Assembly: GCA_028287545.1 (NCBI GenBank)
Contig: JAQBPL010000060.1
Span: 1 to 7,534 of the forward strand
Length of the DNA stretch: 7,534 nt
Source: Vulcanimicrobiota bacterium
GTDB lineage: Bacteria; Eremiobacterota; Eremiobacteria; Baltobacterales; Baltobacteraceae
Direction: 5' to 3'
Shown: in pieces, positions 1 through 5,925 of the stretch
Numbering within the stretch: the first letter of the stretch is position 1
Layout of the letters: every line of letters begins with the position of its first letter
Program-made: the position numbers and the translations under genes
Notes under the pieces: model-generated
The model's database searches: none
Told to the model about the DNA's origin: nothing
Seen by the model: the letters and a program-made list of their open reading frames with translations, nothing else

Positions 1-1334
1 AGAAGACGTTCGGGATCGACACCGCGTTCTATCCGCTCGGTTCGTGCACGATGAAGTACAATCCGCGGATCAACGACGCGATGGCGAACACGCCCGCGCT
101 GCGCGACCTGCACCCCTTCGCGCCCGATCACGCGGCGCAAGGGGCGCTCGCCGTGATGTGGGAGCTCGAGCGCGCGCTGGCCTCGCTCTTCGGGATGGCC
201 GCGTTCTCGCTCAATCCCGCCGCCGGCGCGCACGCGGAGCTCACCGCGCTGCTGATCGCGAAGGCGTACTTCAAGAAGCGCGGTGAGACGCAGCGCAACG
301 TCGTCATCGTCCCCGACACCGCTCACGGCACCAACCCGGCCTCGGCCGCGATGGTCGGCTACAAGGTGCTCTCGCTCAAGAGCGACGCGCAGGGCCGGGT
401 CGACCCCGACGACCTGCGCCGCGTCGTCGGTCCCGACACCGCCGTCTGCATGATGACCAACCCGAACACGCTCGGATTGTTCGAACCGCGCATCCACGAA
501 GTCTCCGACGTCGTGCACGAGGCCGGCGGCCTGATGTACTACGACGGCGCGAACGCGAACGCGCTCATGGGCAACACCCGGCCCGGCGACATGGGATTCG
601 ATCTCATGCACCTCAACCTGCACAAGACGTTTTCGATTCCGCACGGCGGCGGCGGTGCGGGCGCGGGCCCAGTCGGCGTCGCGGCGCATCTGGTCGACTT
701 TCTCCCGACGCCCGTCGTGCGCGCGAACGAAGCGGACGGCACCCCGTCGACCGCGACCGGCTGGCGCGAGAGCGCCGATTTGACCTTCGCGCTCGATTTC
801 GACCGGCCGGACGCGATCGGAACGATGCGCTCGTTCTGGTCGAACTTCGCCCACATGGTGCGCGCGCTCGCGTACACCTACGCCAACGGCGGCGATGGCC
901 TGACCATGGTCTCGAAACTCGCGGTGCTCAACGCGAACTACATTCGCGCCTCGCTCCGCGACGTGATCGACGTCCCGTACGACGAGATCAACCGGCACGA
1001 GTTCGTCGCGTCGGCGCAAACGCTCAAGCGCGAGACCGGCGTGCGCGCGCTCGACCTCGCCAAAGCGCTGCTCGACCGCGGCTATCATGCGCCGACGGTC
1101 TATTTCCCGCTCATCGTCCCGGAGTGCTTGATGATCGAGCCGACCGAGACCGAGTCGAAGGAGACGCTCGACGGGTTCATCGCCGCGTTCCGCGACATCG
1201 TCGCAACGGCGAAATCGGATCCCGAAACCGTCCTCGCGGCGCCCGTCAACACCGCCGTCGGCCGGATCGACGAAACGCGCGCCGCGCGGCAGCCCGACCT
1301 GCGCTGGAGGCCCGCGGCACCTGCAGCTCCCTGA
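1..1334 (+). CDS. gcvPB: Glycine dehydrogenase (decarboxylating) subunit 2, P-protein beta chain; 5' end missing
   Basis: This is the PLP-binding half of the split P-protein of the glycine cleavage system. The enzyme decarboxylates glycine in the cytosol and passes the aminomethyl group to the lipoyl arm of H-protein. The reading frame is open from base 3, which is upstream of the first ATG at 51. It gives YPLGSCTMKYNP, a hallmark of the family's N-terminal region, so the ATG at 51 is internal and the true start lies outside the window. Other family motifs are HGTNPASAAM, MMTNPNTLGLFE and NLHKTFSIPHGGGG, whose Lys (codon 624-626) should carry PLP, followed by IEPTETESKETLDGFI near the C-terminus. 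About 443 codons are present; split GcvPB proteins are usually around 480-530 residues, so some 40-80 residues are missing. The partner gcvPA is expected just upstream. Codons about 723-791 look like an insertion relative to typical GcvPB. Identity is very secure. Confidence 0.97.
   Translation, partial: KTFGIDTAFYPLGSCTMKYNPRINDAMANTPALRDLHPFAPDHAAQGALAVMWELERALASLFGMAAFSLNPAAGAHAELTALLIAKAYFKKRGETQRNVVIVPDTAHGTNPASAAMVGYKVLSLKSDAQGRVDPDDLRRVVGPDTAVCMMTNPNTLGLFEPRIHEVSDVVHEAGGLMYYDGANANALMGNTRPGDMGFDLMHLNLHKTFSIPHGGGGAGAGPVGVAAHLVDFLPTPVVRANEADGTPSTATGWRESADLTFALDFDRPDAIGTMRSFWSNFAHMVRALAYTYANGGDGLTMVSKLAVLNANYIRASLRDVIDVPYDEINRHEFVASAQTLKRETGVRALDLAKALLDRGYHAPTVYFPLIVPECLMIEPTETESKETLDGFIAAFRDIVATAKSDPETVLAAPVNTAVGRIDETRAARQPDLRWRPAAPAAP
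1306..1323 (+). promoter_or_regulatory. Shine-Dalgarno GGAGG and possible CTG start for the DUF885 gene
   Basis: GGAGG at 1306-1310 lies inside the last codons of gcvPB, 10 bases before an in-frame CTG at 1321. The DUF885 frame is open from there, adding 16 codons (LQLPEPGLSGADAELD) to the GTG start at 1369. I found no ATG, GTG or TTG in this frame between about 1200 and 1369. The GTG at 1369 has only a weak GCGGAA in front of it. The CTG start would overlap the end of gcvPB by 14 bases and imply translational coupling. This is inference from spacing only. Confidence 0.4.
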
Positions 1335-1368
1335 ACCCGGCCTCAGCGGCGCGGACGCGGAACTCGAC

Positions 1369-3030
1369 GTGCTGCTCGCCGAGGATTGGCGCGACGGCCG
1401 CCGCCGGCATCCGATCGCGGCGTCGCTCGACGGCGAGCGTGAGTACGACGATCGCTGGGACGACGAGTCGGCCGCGGCATTGGCCGACGAGGACGAGCAT
1501 CGGCGCGGCGTGCTGGCGCGGATGGAGGCGGTCGGACGCGACCGGCTCGGCGAGAGCGGACGGCTGAACTACGACCTCTACGAAACGGTGCTGCGCGATG
1601 CGCGGCGCGGCTACGCGCTCGGCACGCAGCACTTCGCGATCACGCCGCGCTCCGGGGTGCAGACGTACTCGATGTACGCCGAGCAGTTGCCGTTCACGCA
1701 GGTGCGCGACTACGAGAGCTGGCAGCAGCGGCTCGAGACGTATCCGGCCGCCGTCGCGCAGACGGTCGCGCGGCTGCGCGAAGCCCTCGCGCGCAAGCAT
1801 CTGTGGCCGCGACGATCGATGCAGCGCCTGCCCGAACAGCTCGACCGGCAGATCGCGCCGGCGGAGTCCTCGGCGTTCTACGCACCCTACCGCGCGCTGT
1901 CGCCGTCGATCGGCGCCGCCGATGCCGAGCGCCTGCGCGAACGCGCGCGTGCGGCGATCGACGACCGCGTCAACCCGGCGCTGCGCGAGCTGCGCGCGTT
2001 CGTCGTCGACGCATACCTCCCGGCCGCGCCGGAAGACGTCGGGCTCGCGCACCTGCCGGGCGGCGACGAGCTCTACGCGTACTTCGTGCGCAGCGAGACG
2101 ACGACCGATCTCACGCCCGATGCCATTCACGAGATCGGCCTGCGCGAGGTCGCGCGCATTCGCGCCGCCATGGAAGAGCTCGCGCCGCAGCTCGGATACG
2201 GCGCGCGCCCGCTGGCCGAGATCTTCCGCGCGCTGCGAGAAGACCCGGCGAACTACCATCCCACGCCGGCCGCGCTGCTTGGCGCATACCGTGCGCTGAC
2301 GAAGCGGATCGATCCGGAACTCGTGCGCGTCTTTCGCACGCTGCCGCGCCTTCCGTACGGCGTCGTCCCGATTCCGGACGCGTTCGCACCGGACACGACG
2401 ACGGCGTACTATTGGCCGGGAGCGCTCGACGGCTCGCGCGCCGGTTTGTACTACGTCAACCTCTACCGCCCCGAACAGCGCCCGATCTACGAGATGATGG
2501 TGCTCTCGCTGCACGAGTCGGTCCCTGGCCACCACCTCCAGATCGCGCGCGCGCAGGAACTTAGCGGCCTGCCGGACTTCCGCCGCAGCTCGCTTTCGTT
2601 CACCGCCTACACCGAAGGCTGGGGCTTGTACTCCGAATCGCTCGGCGTGGAGATGGGCCTCTACGACGATGCCAAGTCCCGCTTCGGCGCGCTGACCTAC
2701 GACATGTGGCGCGCGGTGCGGCTCGTCGTCGACACCGGGATGCACGCGCGCGGCTGGACGCGCGACCGCGCGATCGCATATTTCCTCGACAACGCCGCGA
2801 AGACGCCGCTCGACGTCGAGAACGAAGTCGACCGCTACATCACGATGCCGGGCCAAGCCCTGGCGTACAAGATCGGCCAGCTGAAGATCCTCGAACTGCG
2901 CCGTCGCGCGGAGACGGCGCTCGGCGCGGCCTTCGACCTGCGCGACTTTCACGAGGTCGTCCTCGATCAAGGCGCCCTGCCGCTCGACATCCTCGAACGC
3001 CGCGTCGACGACTGGCTCGCGGCGAACTGA
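1369..3030 (+). CDS. DUF885-family protein, predicted zinc metallopeptidase-like hydrolase
   Basis: The protein is 553 residues from the GTG at 1369, or 569 from a possible CTG at 1321. The length is normal for DUF885. It is mostly helical and has no signal peptide or membrane segment, so it is probably cytosolic. The diagnostic block is HESVPGHHLQ at residues 382-391. His382, Glu383 and His388/389 resemble a metal-binding and catalytic motif, with four residues between Glu and the next His instead of the two of HExxH. Glu416 in EGWGLYSE (416-423) could be a third ligand. The C-terminal PGQALAYKIGQLKI is also typical. The substrate is not established from sequence; peptidase activity is inferred from motif shape. 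The gene follows gcvPB on the same strand with a gap of 34 bases or a short overlap, so the two are probably co-transcribed, but no functional link to glycine cleavage is evident. It ends 7 bases from a convergent gene. Confidence 0.9.
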   Translation: MLLAEDWRDGRRRHPIAASLDGEREYDDRWDDESAAALADEDEHRRGVLARMEAVGRDRLGESGRLNYDLYETVLRDARRGYALGTQHFAITPRSGVQTYSMYAEQLPFTQVRDYESWQQRLETYPAAVAQTVARLREALARKHLWPRRSMQRLPEQLDRQIAPAESSAFYAPYRALSPSIGAADAERLRERARAAIDDRVNPALRELRAFVVDAYLPAAPEDVGLAHLPGGDELYAYFVRSETTTDLTPDAIHEIGLREVARIRAAMEELAPQLGYGARPLAEIFRALREDPANYHPTPAALLGAYRALTKRIDPELVRVFRTLPRLPYGVVPIPDAFAPDTTTAYYWPGALDGSRAGLYYVNLYRPEQRPIYEMMVLSLHESVPGHHLQIARAQELSGLPDFRRSSLSFTAYTEGWGLYSESLGVEMGLYDDAKSRFGALTYDMWRAVRLVVDTGMHARGWTRDRAIAYFLDNAAKTPLDVENEVDRYITMPGQALAYKIGQLKILELRRRAETALGAAFDLRDFHEVVLDQGALPLDILERRVDDWLAAN

Positions 3031-3031
3031 T

Positions 3032-3046
3032 TCGGCGTTACGCCGA
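3032..3046. terminator. Short hairpin at the convergent gene junction, possible weak bidirectional terminator
   Basis: TCGGCG (3032-3037) and CGCCGA (3041-3046) form a perfect 6-bp stem around a 3-base TTA loop. The loop is exactly the stop codon of the minus-strand gene, and the plus-strand gene stops at 3030. No T-run follows on either strand, so this is not a textbook intrinsic terminator. The position between two convergent genes is the main argument for it. Confidence 0.35.
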
Positions 3047-4414
3047 CGGAGATTCCGAAAGCCGCTTGATGTGGCGCAAGACGCGCCCGTGAATGCCGTG
3101 AACGATCGCATCCGACCAGAGCGCCCAATACGAAGCTGGCCAGAGGTGGTGCTGATACCAGGTCGTCCCGCTCAACCGCGTGCGCCCTCCCGGCAAAGCC
3201 TCGAGCGAGAACTGGCCCCGGCGCGATACCATGTAGTCGTGGAGATGCGGCGTATCGAGACGGCCGTACGGCGACCACTCGCGCATCGGGTCCGCACTTC
3301 GAACGACGCTGAACGCGAGCAGGCGTCCAGGCCGCCAGACGGTGATCGGCTCGACGAAATCCCCGGTCGAGAACTCGCAGTATCGCACCGCACCGACGCC
3401 GAGACCGACGATCTTCGCCCGAATCGGATACGCGATGCCGGCGCGAAAGGCGAACTCCGTCGGCGGCGGTAGGTCCCCAAACGTCACGACGTTGCGCCAA
3501 ACGGCGTCGGGCGGCGCGTCGACGTCGATCGACGTCGTGACGACGTAGAGGGGAGCGATGCGGCTCGAAAGGGCTTCGGCACCCATGATCGCGGGCGCGA
3601 GAAAGACGCCGGTGAGCGCCATGGCGATCGTCACGTTCGAAGTCCGCGATGCGATGCCGTGACCGAAGACACCGCCGATTCCGGCGAAGACCAGGGCGAT
3701 CGGCGCCGCCATCACGATGCAGACTGCGCCTTCAAGAGCGAGTGCCAACAGCGCGAGCGCGGTCACGCCGACCGACAGCAGCGCGACGGCGACGCTCGCG
3801 CCCAGCGGCCGCTTTGCACGCAAGGAGTAGACGTATGCCGCTAATGCGCCTTGCACGAACGGCAACGCTACGAAAAGCCCCCAACCGTAGGAGTTCAGCA
3901 GCATCGTCCCCACCGGCACGAGCACCGTCCCCAGCGCCGCCGTCGCCAGCAGCGCGACGAGCGCGGCGCCGAGCCGATCGGCGGGGACGAATTTGGACAA
4001 CCACGACGTGCGCGCCGCTGACGGCACTTCGCCGCCTTCCACTTCCGGCCACGCGGCTTCCAGAGCGAACGAAACGATGTTGGCGATCGGCACGAAGAAC
4101 GCCACGATGAGCCACGCCGGCCAGCCGATTGTGCGCAAGCGCTTGGCGGTGATCGCGAGTCCGACCCAGGCGAACGGTACGGAGACGGCCAGCATGATCG
4201 CCAAGAACCGGATGTCGCCCACAGACAGATTGCCGACCGGTACCGGCATGCCGAGCGGCATCACATAGTTCAGAAAGTCCCACGGCCGGTGCAGCGACGA
4301 GGCGATCGCAAGATCGACCGTGTGTTTGACGAGCACTCCGAGTATGCCGATCAGCAGGAACGAAGAGCGGCGTATCGGGCCGCGAAACGAAAACAGCGTC
4401 GCGAGCTGGTTCAT
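3038..4414 (-). CDS. Polytopic membrane protein with DUF805-like N-terminus and C-terminal SRPBCC (START-like) domain
   Basis: The 458-residue protein starts at ATG 4414. Its N-terminus, LFSFRGPIRRSSFLL, recalls the opening of DUF805 proteins (FSFxGRIxRxxFW), and KRLRTIGWPAWLIVAFFVPIA recalls the DUF805 RRLHD-xGxSGW segment. The resemblance is partial. About eight hydrophobic segments follow (near residues 17-39, 67-90, 97-119, 148-172, 177-197, 204-228, 230-254 and 260-281). Residues 291-455 look like a soluble SRPBCC domain: VVTTSIDVDAPPDAVWRNV is the usual first strand and helix, and GRTRLSGTTWYQHHLWP is the late-strand signature. SRPBCC folds bind hydrophobic small molecules or lipids, so a membrane-linked ligand or lipid role is an inference; no enzyme activity can be assigned. 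The start codon overlaps the stop of the upstream GbsR-type regulator in an ATGA, so the two genes are almost certainly co-translated. Precise function unknown. Confidence 0.87.
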   Translation of the reverse strand: MNQLATLFSFRGPIRRSSFLLIGILGVLVKHTVDLAIASSLHRPWDFLNYVMPLGMPVPVGNLSVGDIRFLAIMLAVSVPFAWVGLAITAKRLRTIGWPAWLIVAFFVPIANIVSFALEAAWPEVEGGEVPSAARTSWLSKFVPADRLGAALVALLATAALGTVLVPVGTMLLNSYGWGLFVALPFVQGALAAYVYSLRAKRPLGASVAVALLSVGVTALALLALALEGAVCIVMAAPIALVFAGIGGVFGHGIASRTSNVTIAMALTGVFLAPAIMGAEALSSRIAPLYVVTTSIDVDAPPDAVWRNVVTFGDLPPPTEFAFRAGIAYPIRAKIVGLGVGAVRYCEFSTGDFVEPITVWRPGRLLAFSVVRSADPMREWSPYGRLDTPHLHDYMVSRRGQFSLEALPGGRTRLSGTTWYQHHLWPASYWALWSDAIVHGIHGRVLRHIKRLSESPSA

Positions 4415-4965
4415 TTGGCACCGCGCTTGAGCAGCGACTGCAGGCTGCCTCGCAGCCCCGCCACGCCGCGAATCGCCGCGATCGGAAGGCGCAAGAACTC
4501 GTCGATCAGCGGCGTCAGCGTTTCGAACAACTCGAGCATCGCCTTGATGCGCGTTTTTATGTGGCGGTCCGAAGGCTCATCGCGCGCATCGAGTTCGATC
4601 GCACATTCGCGCAGGATCGCGAGCGTCGGATCGATCTCACGACGCTTTCGCGCCTCGACCAGGATCGAAAACATCTGCCACACGTCGGTCACGGCTTCGA
4701 AATGCTCGCGCCGGTCGCCGATCAGGTGCACCGAACGCACGACGCCCCAGCCGCGCAGCTCCCGAAGGCTCGTGCTCGCGTTCGACCGGGCGACCTCGAG
4801 GGTCTCGCAGATCGCGGCGACGTCGAGCGGCTCCGGGGAGAGGTACAGCAACGCGTGGATCTGGGCGACCGTGCGATTGATCCCCCAGCGCGTCCCGAGT
4901 TCGCCCCAGTGGATGACGAATTTGCGCGCCGCCGGCGACAAGGCGCCAACAATTTTTTCTGTCAT
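4411..4965 (-). CDS. GbsR/MarR-family winged-helix transcriptional regulator
   Basis: From ATG 4965 the protein is 184 residues, close to the length of GbsR-like regulators. The family pattern is clear: an N-terminal helix with WGELGTRWGINRTVAQIHALLYLSPEPL, a helix-turn-helix around residues 47-75 (LDVAAICETLEVARSNASTSLRELRGWGVV), a wing (VHLIGDRREHFEA) and a C-terminal dimerisation or ligand region (about 95-165) with VTDVWQMFSILVEARKRREIDP. The starts TTG 4992 and ATG 4983 are in frame and possible. I prefer 4965 because a promoter-like TTGACG (5008-5003) with a -10 near 4985 would place the transcript start downstream of the earlier starts. None of the three has a good Shine-Dalgarno sequence. 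The stop overlaps the next gene's ATG by ATGA, so the membrane-SRPBCC protein is the likely main target. The ligand is unknown; choline or betaine sensing is known only for some family members. Confidence 0.93.
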   Translation of the reverse strand: MTEKIVGALSPAARKFVIHWGELGTRWGINRTVAQIHALLYLSPEPLDVAAICETLEVARSNASTSLRELRGWGVVRSVHLIGDRREHFEAVTDVWQMFSILVEARKRREIDPTLAILRECAIELDARDEPSDRHIKTRIKAMLELFETLTPLIDEFLRLPIAAIRGVAGLRGSLQSLLKRGAK

Positions 4966-4967
4966 GT

Positions 4968-4988
4968 CGGTAATTTCAGACATTACCG
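4968..4988. promoter_or_regulatory. Perfect inverted repeat, candidate operator of the GbsR-type regulator
   Basis: CGGTAAT (4968-4974) and ATTACCG (4982-4988) form a perfect 7-bp inverted repeat around a 7-base spacer. The half-site centres are 14 bases apart. It covers the two upstream candidate start codons, lies 2 bases before ATG 4965 and overlaps the probable -10 box. It is AT-richer than its surroundings. Winged-helix dimers of the MarR/GbsR type commonly bind such dyads over their own promoters, so autorepression is a reasonable inference. Confidence 0.5.
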
Positions 4989-5008
4989 CCAAGAGAGAAT
5001 TTCGTCAA
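4980..5008 (-). promoter_or_regulatory. Candidate sigma70-type promoter for the GbsR-SRPBCC operon
   Basis: Reading the minus strand, TTGACG (5008-5003) matches five of six bases of the -35 consensus. Either TAATGT (4985-4980, 17-base spacer, three of six) or GGTAAT (4987-4982, 15-base spacer, four of six) could be the -10. Transcription would begin near 4973-4975 and leave a leader of only about 8-10 bases before ATG 4965. That would explain the missing Shine-Dalgarno sequence. The -10 match is weak. Confidence 0.4.
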
Positions 5009-5023
5009 GGCTGAACTGGTCGG

Positions 5024-5461
5024 CTAGCCTTTCCAGCGCGCCGGGGTGAAGCGGCCTGCGATCCAGCCGCCGATCGCCCCGCACGCGACGTCGATCGCAT
5101 TCCACATCAGTCCCTCTTCCGAACCCCGGACGTATTGGGCGTACTCGATCGCCGCGGAGTACGCTCCGACGAGTAAGGCCATGCGCATCGCGGCCTGCCG
5201 CCGGGACGGAAGCGCCAGCTCCGCGGTGACGCCGACCAGCCCGAACGCGGCGATGCTGTAGACCTTTCGCAGCATGACGTGCAGCGAGATCCCGAACGGG
5301 TCGCCGAAGCGTCCGGCCCCGGAGCCGAAGATCGTGGTCGCCACGTGGGCGGGCGACGTCTCGTGATACGCTTCACCGCTGAGCGCGAGGAGAAAGAACC
5401 CGGCTGCGACGACGACGGCGAGCGCGATCTTCGCGATTCGGGGCAGGCTGGGAGAGGCCAT
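5024..5461 (-). CDS. Small VanZ-like integral membrane protein
   Basis: From ATG 5461 the protein has 145 residues; a GTG at 5512 would add 17. There are four hydrophobic segments: IAKIALAVVVAAGFFLLALSG (9-29), SIAAFGLVGVTAELAL (69-84), MRMALLVGAYSAAIEYAQYV (92-111) and MWNAIDVACGAIGGWIAGRF (119-138). HVMLRKVYSIAAFGLVG followed by IEYAQYV and NAIDVACGAIGGWIA has the spacing of VanZ-family proteins, where conserved Glu/Gln and Asp residues (here Glu106 and Asp124) sit in the last two helices. VanZ is linked to low-level teicoplanin resistance in enterococci, but most VanZ-like proteins have no known function, so a resistance role should not be assumed. The gene is divergent from the BlaI-type repressor and shares its control region. 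It lies about 60 bases upstream of the GbsR-type gene on the same strand. Confidence 0.72.
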   Translation of the reverse strand: MASPSLPRIAKIALAVVVAAGFFLLALSGEAYHETSPAHVATTIFGSGAGRFGDPFGISLHVMLRKVYSIAAFGLVGVTAELALPSRRQAAMRMALLVGAYSAAIEYAQYVRGSEEGLMWNAIDVACGAIGGWIAGRFTPARWKG

Positions 5462-5518
5462 CGGAGTGCGGGGTTCTGCCCGCCGCGAAAAATTGCCCGG
5501 CGCGCGGCCCACCTCGCG

Positions 5519-5525
5519 GATAATA
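5519..5525. promoter_or_regulatory. Symmetric -10 element in the divergent VanZ-like / BlaI-type control region
   Basis: GGATAATAC contains GATAAT (5519-5524) on the plus strand and TATTAT (5525-5520) on the minus strand. Each matches the -10 consensus at five of six positions. The plus-strand box lies 26 bases before the BlaI-type start, with TTGCCC (5493-5498) as a poorly spaced -35 candidate (20 bases). The minus-strand box lies 7 bases before GTG 5512 and would give a leaderless transcript from there, or about a 50-base leader to ATG 5461. No convincing minus-strand -35 is visible. Confidence 0.4.
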
Positions 5526-5541
5526 CGGAGTCCACGTCGTA
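5524..5541. promoter_or_regulatory. Imperfect dyad, candidate BlaI-type operator
   Basis: TACG (5524-5527) and CGTA (5538-5541) are the outer arms of an 18-bp dyad in which six of nine positions per half are symmetric. It starts at the -10 box and reaches the Shine-Dalgarno sequence of the repressor gene, over the expected transcript start. Known BlaI/MecI operators are dyads with TAC/GTA-containing arms, so the form fits, but the match is short. Confidence 0.3.
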
Positions 5542-5546
5542 AGGAG
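5541..5546 (+). promoter_or_regulatory. Shine-Dalgarno of the BlaI-type gene
   Basis: AAGGAG lies 4 bases before ATG 5551 and fixes that start. It also shows that this organism uses canonical Shine-Dalgarno sequences, which supports reading the GGAGG and GAGG before the two CTG codons as real. Confidence 0.75.
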
Positions 5547-5550
5547 CCCC

Positions 5551-5925
5551 ATGGCCAGGCGCCCCTCGCCCACTCTGACCGAGGCTGAGTACCGCCTCAT
5601 GAACATCCTGTGGGACCTCGGCAGCGGCACCGTGGCGGACGTCCACGCCCGAGTCGACGGCCATCCCATCGCGTACACGACCGTGCTCTCGACGCTCACG
5701 ATCCTCGAGCGGAAGAACTACGTCAAGCACACCGTGCGCGGAAAAGCCAACGTCTATCGCCCGCGGGTGGAGCGTGACGCGGCGCGGCGCACCGTCGTCG
5801 AAAACGTCCTCTCGACGTTCTTCGACGGGTCGGCGCACGCGCTGATGCTGAACCTGCTCGACTCCGAGCGTTTGAGTCCGGAAGAAGAGCGCCGCTTGCG
5901 CGACCTGCTCGAGGCCGAGCGCTGA
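5551..5925 (+). CDS. BlaI/MecI/CopY-family transcriptional repressor
   Basis: The 124-residue protein has the length of BlaI and MecI. A winged-helix DNA-binding domain spans about residues 8-72: LTEAEYRLMNILWDLGSGTV, then YTTVLSTLTILERKNYVKH as recognition helix region, then RGKANVYRP as wing. The C-terminal part (75-124) is the dimerisation helix region. ALMLNLLDSERLSPEEERRLRDLL aligns well with the end of S. aureus BlaI, which the membrane protease inactivates by cutting after Asn101; Asn101 is present here, followed by Leu instead of Phe. It is encoded just before an M56 protease that overlaps its stop codon, the usual pairing. It probably represses its own operon, and possibly the divergent VanZ-like gene. 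No beta-lactamase gene is adjacent, so the regulated function is open. Confidence 0.95.
   Translation: MARRPSPTLTEAEYRLMNILWDLGSGTVADVHARVDGHPIAYTTVLSTLTILERKNYVKHTVRGKANVYRPRVERDAARRTVVENVLSTFFDGSAHALMLNLLDSERLSPEEERRLRDLLEAER
5911..5924 (+). promoter_or_regulatory. Shine-Dalgarno GAGG and probable CTG start of the M56 protease gene
   Basis: GAGG at 5911-5914 lies 7 bases before CTG 5922. That CTG overlaps the BlaI-type stop as CTGA, the same geometry as a normal ATGA overlap. The next canonical start in the frame is GTG 6171, inside what looks like the third membrane segment, so a start well before it is needed on protein grounds. Confidence 0.6.

Noticed and set aside
51..53. ATG 51 as the start of gcvPB
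   Set aside because: The frame upstream encodes conserved family sequence (YPLGSCT) directly joined to this Met, so it is internal.
1246..3111. A 621-codon open frame on the minus strand opposite the DUF885 gene
   Set aside because: It is antisense to a clearly recognised protein, rich in Arg, Val and Ala as expected for complementary GC-rich codons, and shows no domain I know. Long antisense frames are common at this base composition.
3520..3537. An 18-bp perfect palindrome within the SRPBCC-domain coding sequence
   Set aside because: It consists of GAC, GTC and ATC codons for an Ser-Ile-Asp-Val-Asp stretch that is normal for the first SRPBCC strand. Asp-Val-Asp codons are self-complementary, so no regulatory role is needed.
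3649..4110. Arg/Ala/Pro-rich plus-strand open frames across the membrane-SRPBCC gene
   Set aside because: They are low-complexity shadows of the minus-strand gene, which has clear membrane segments and a recognisable domain.
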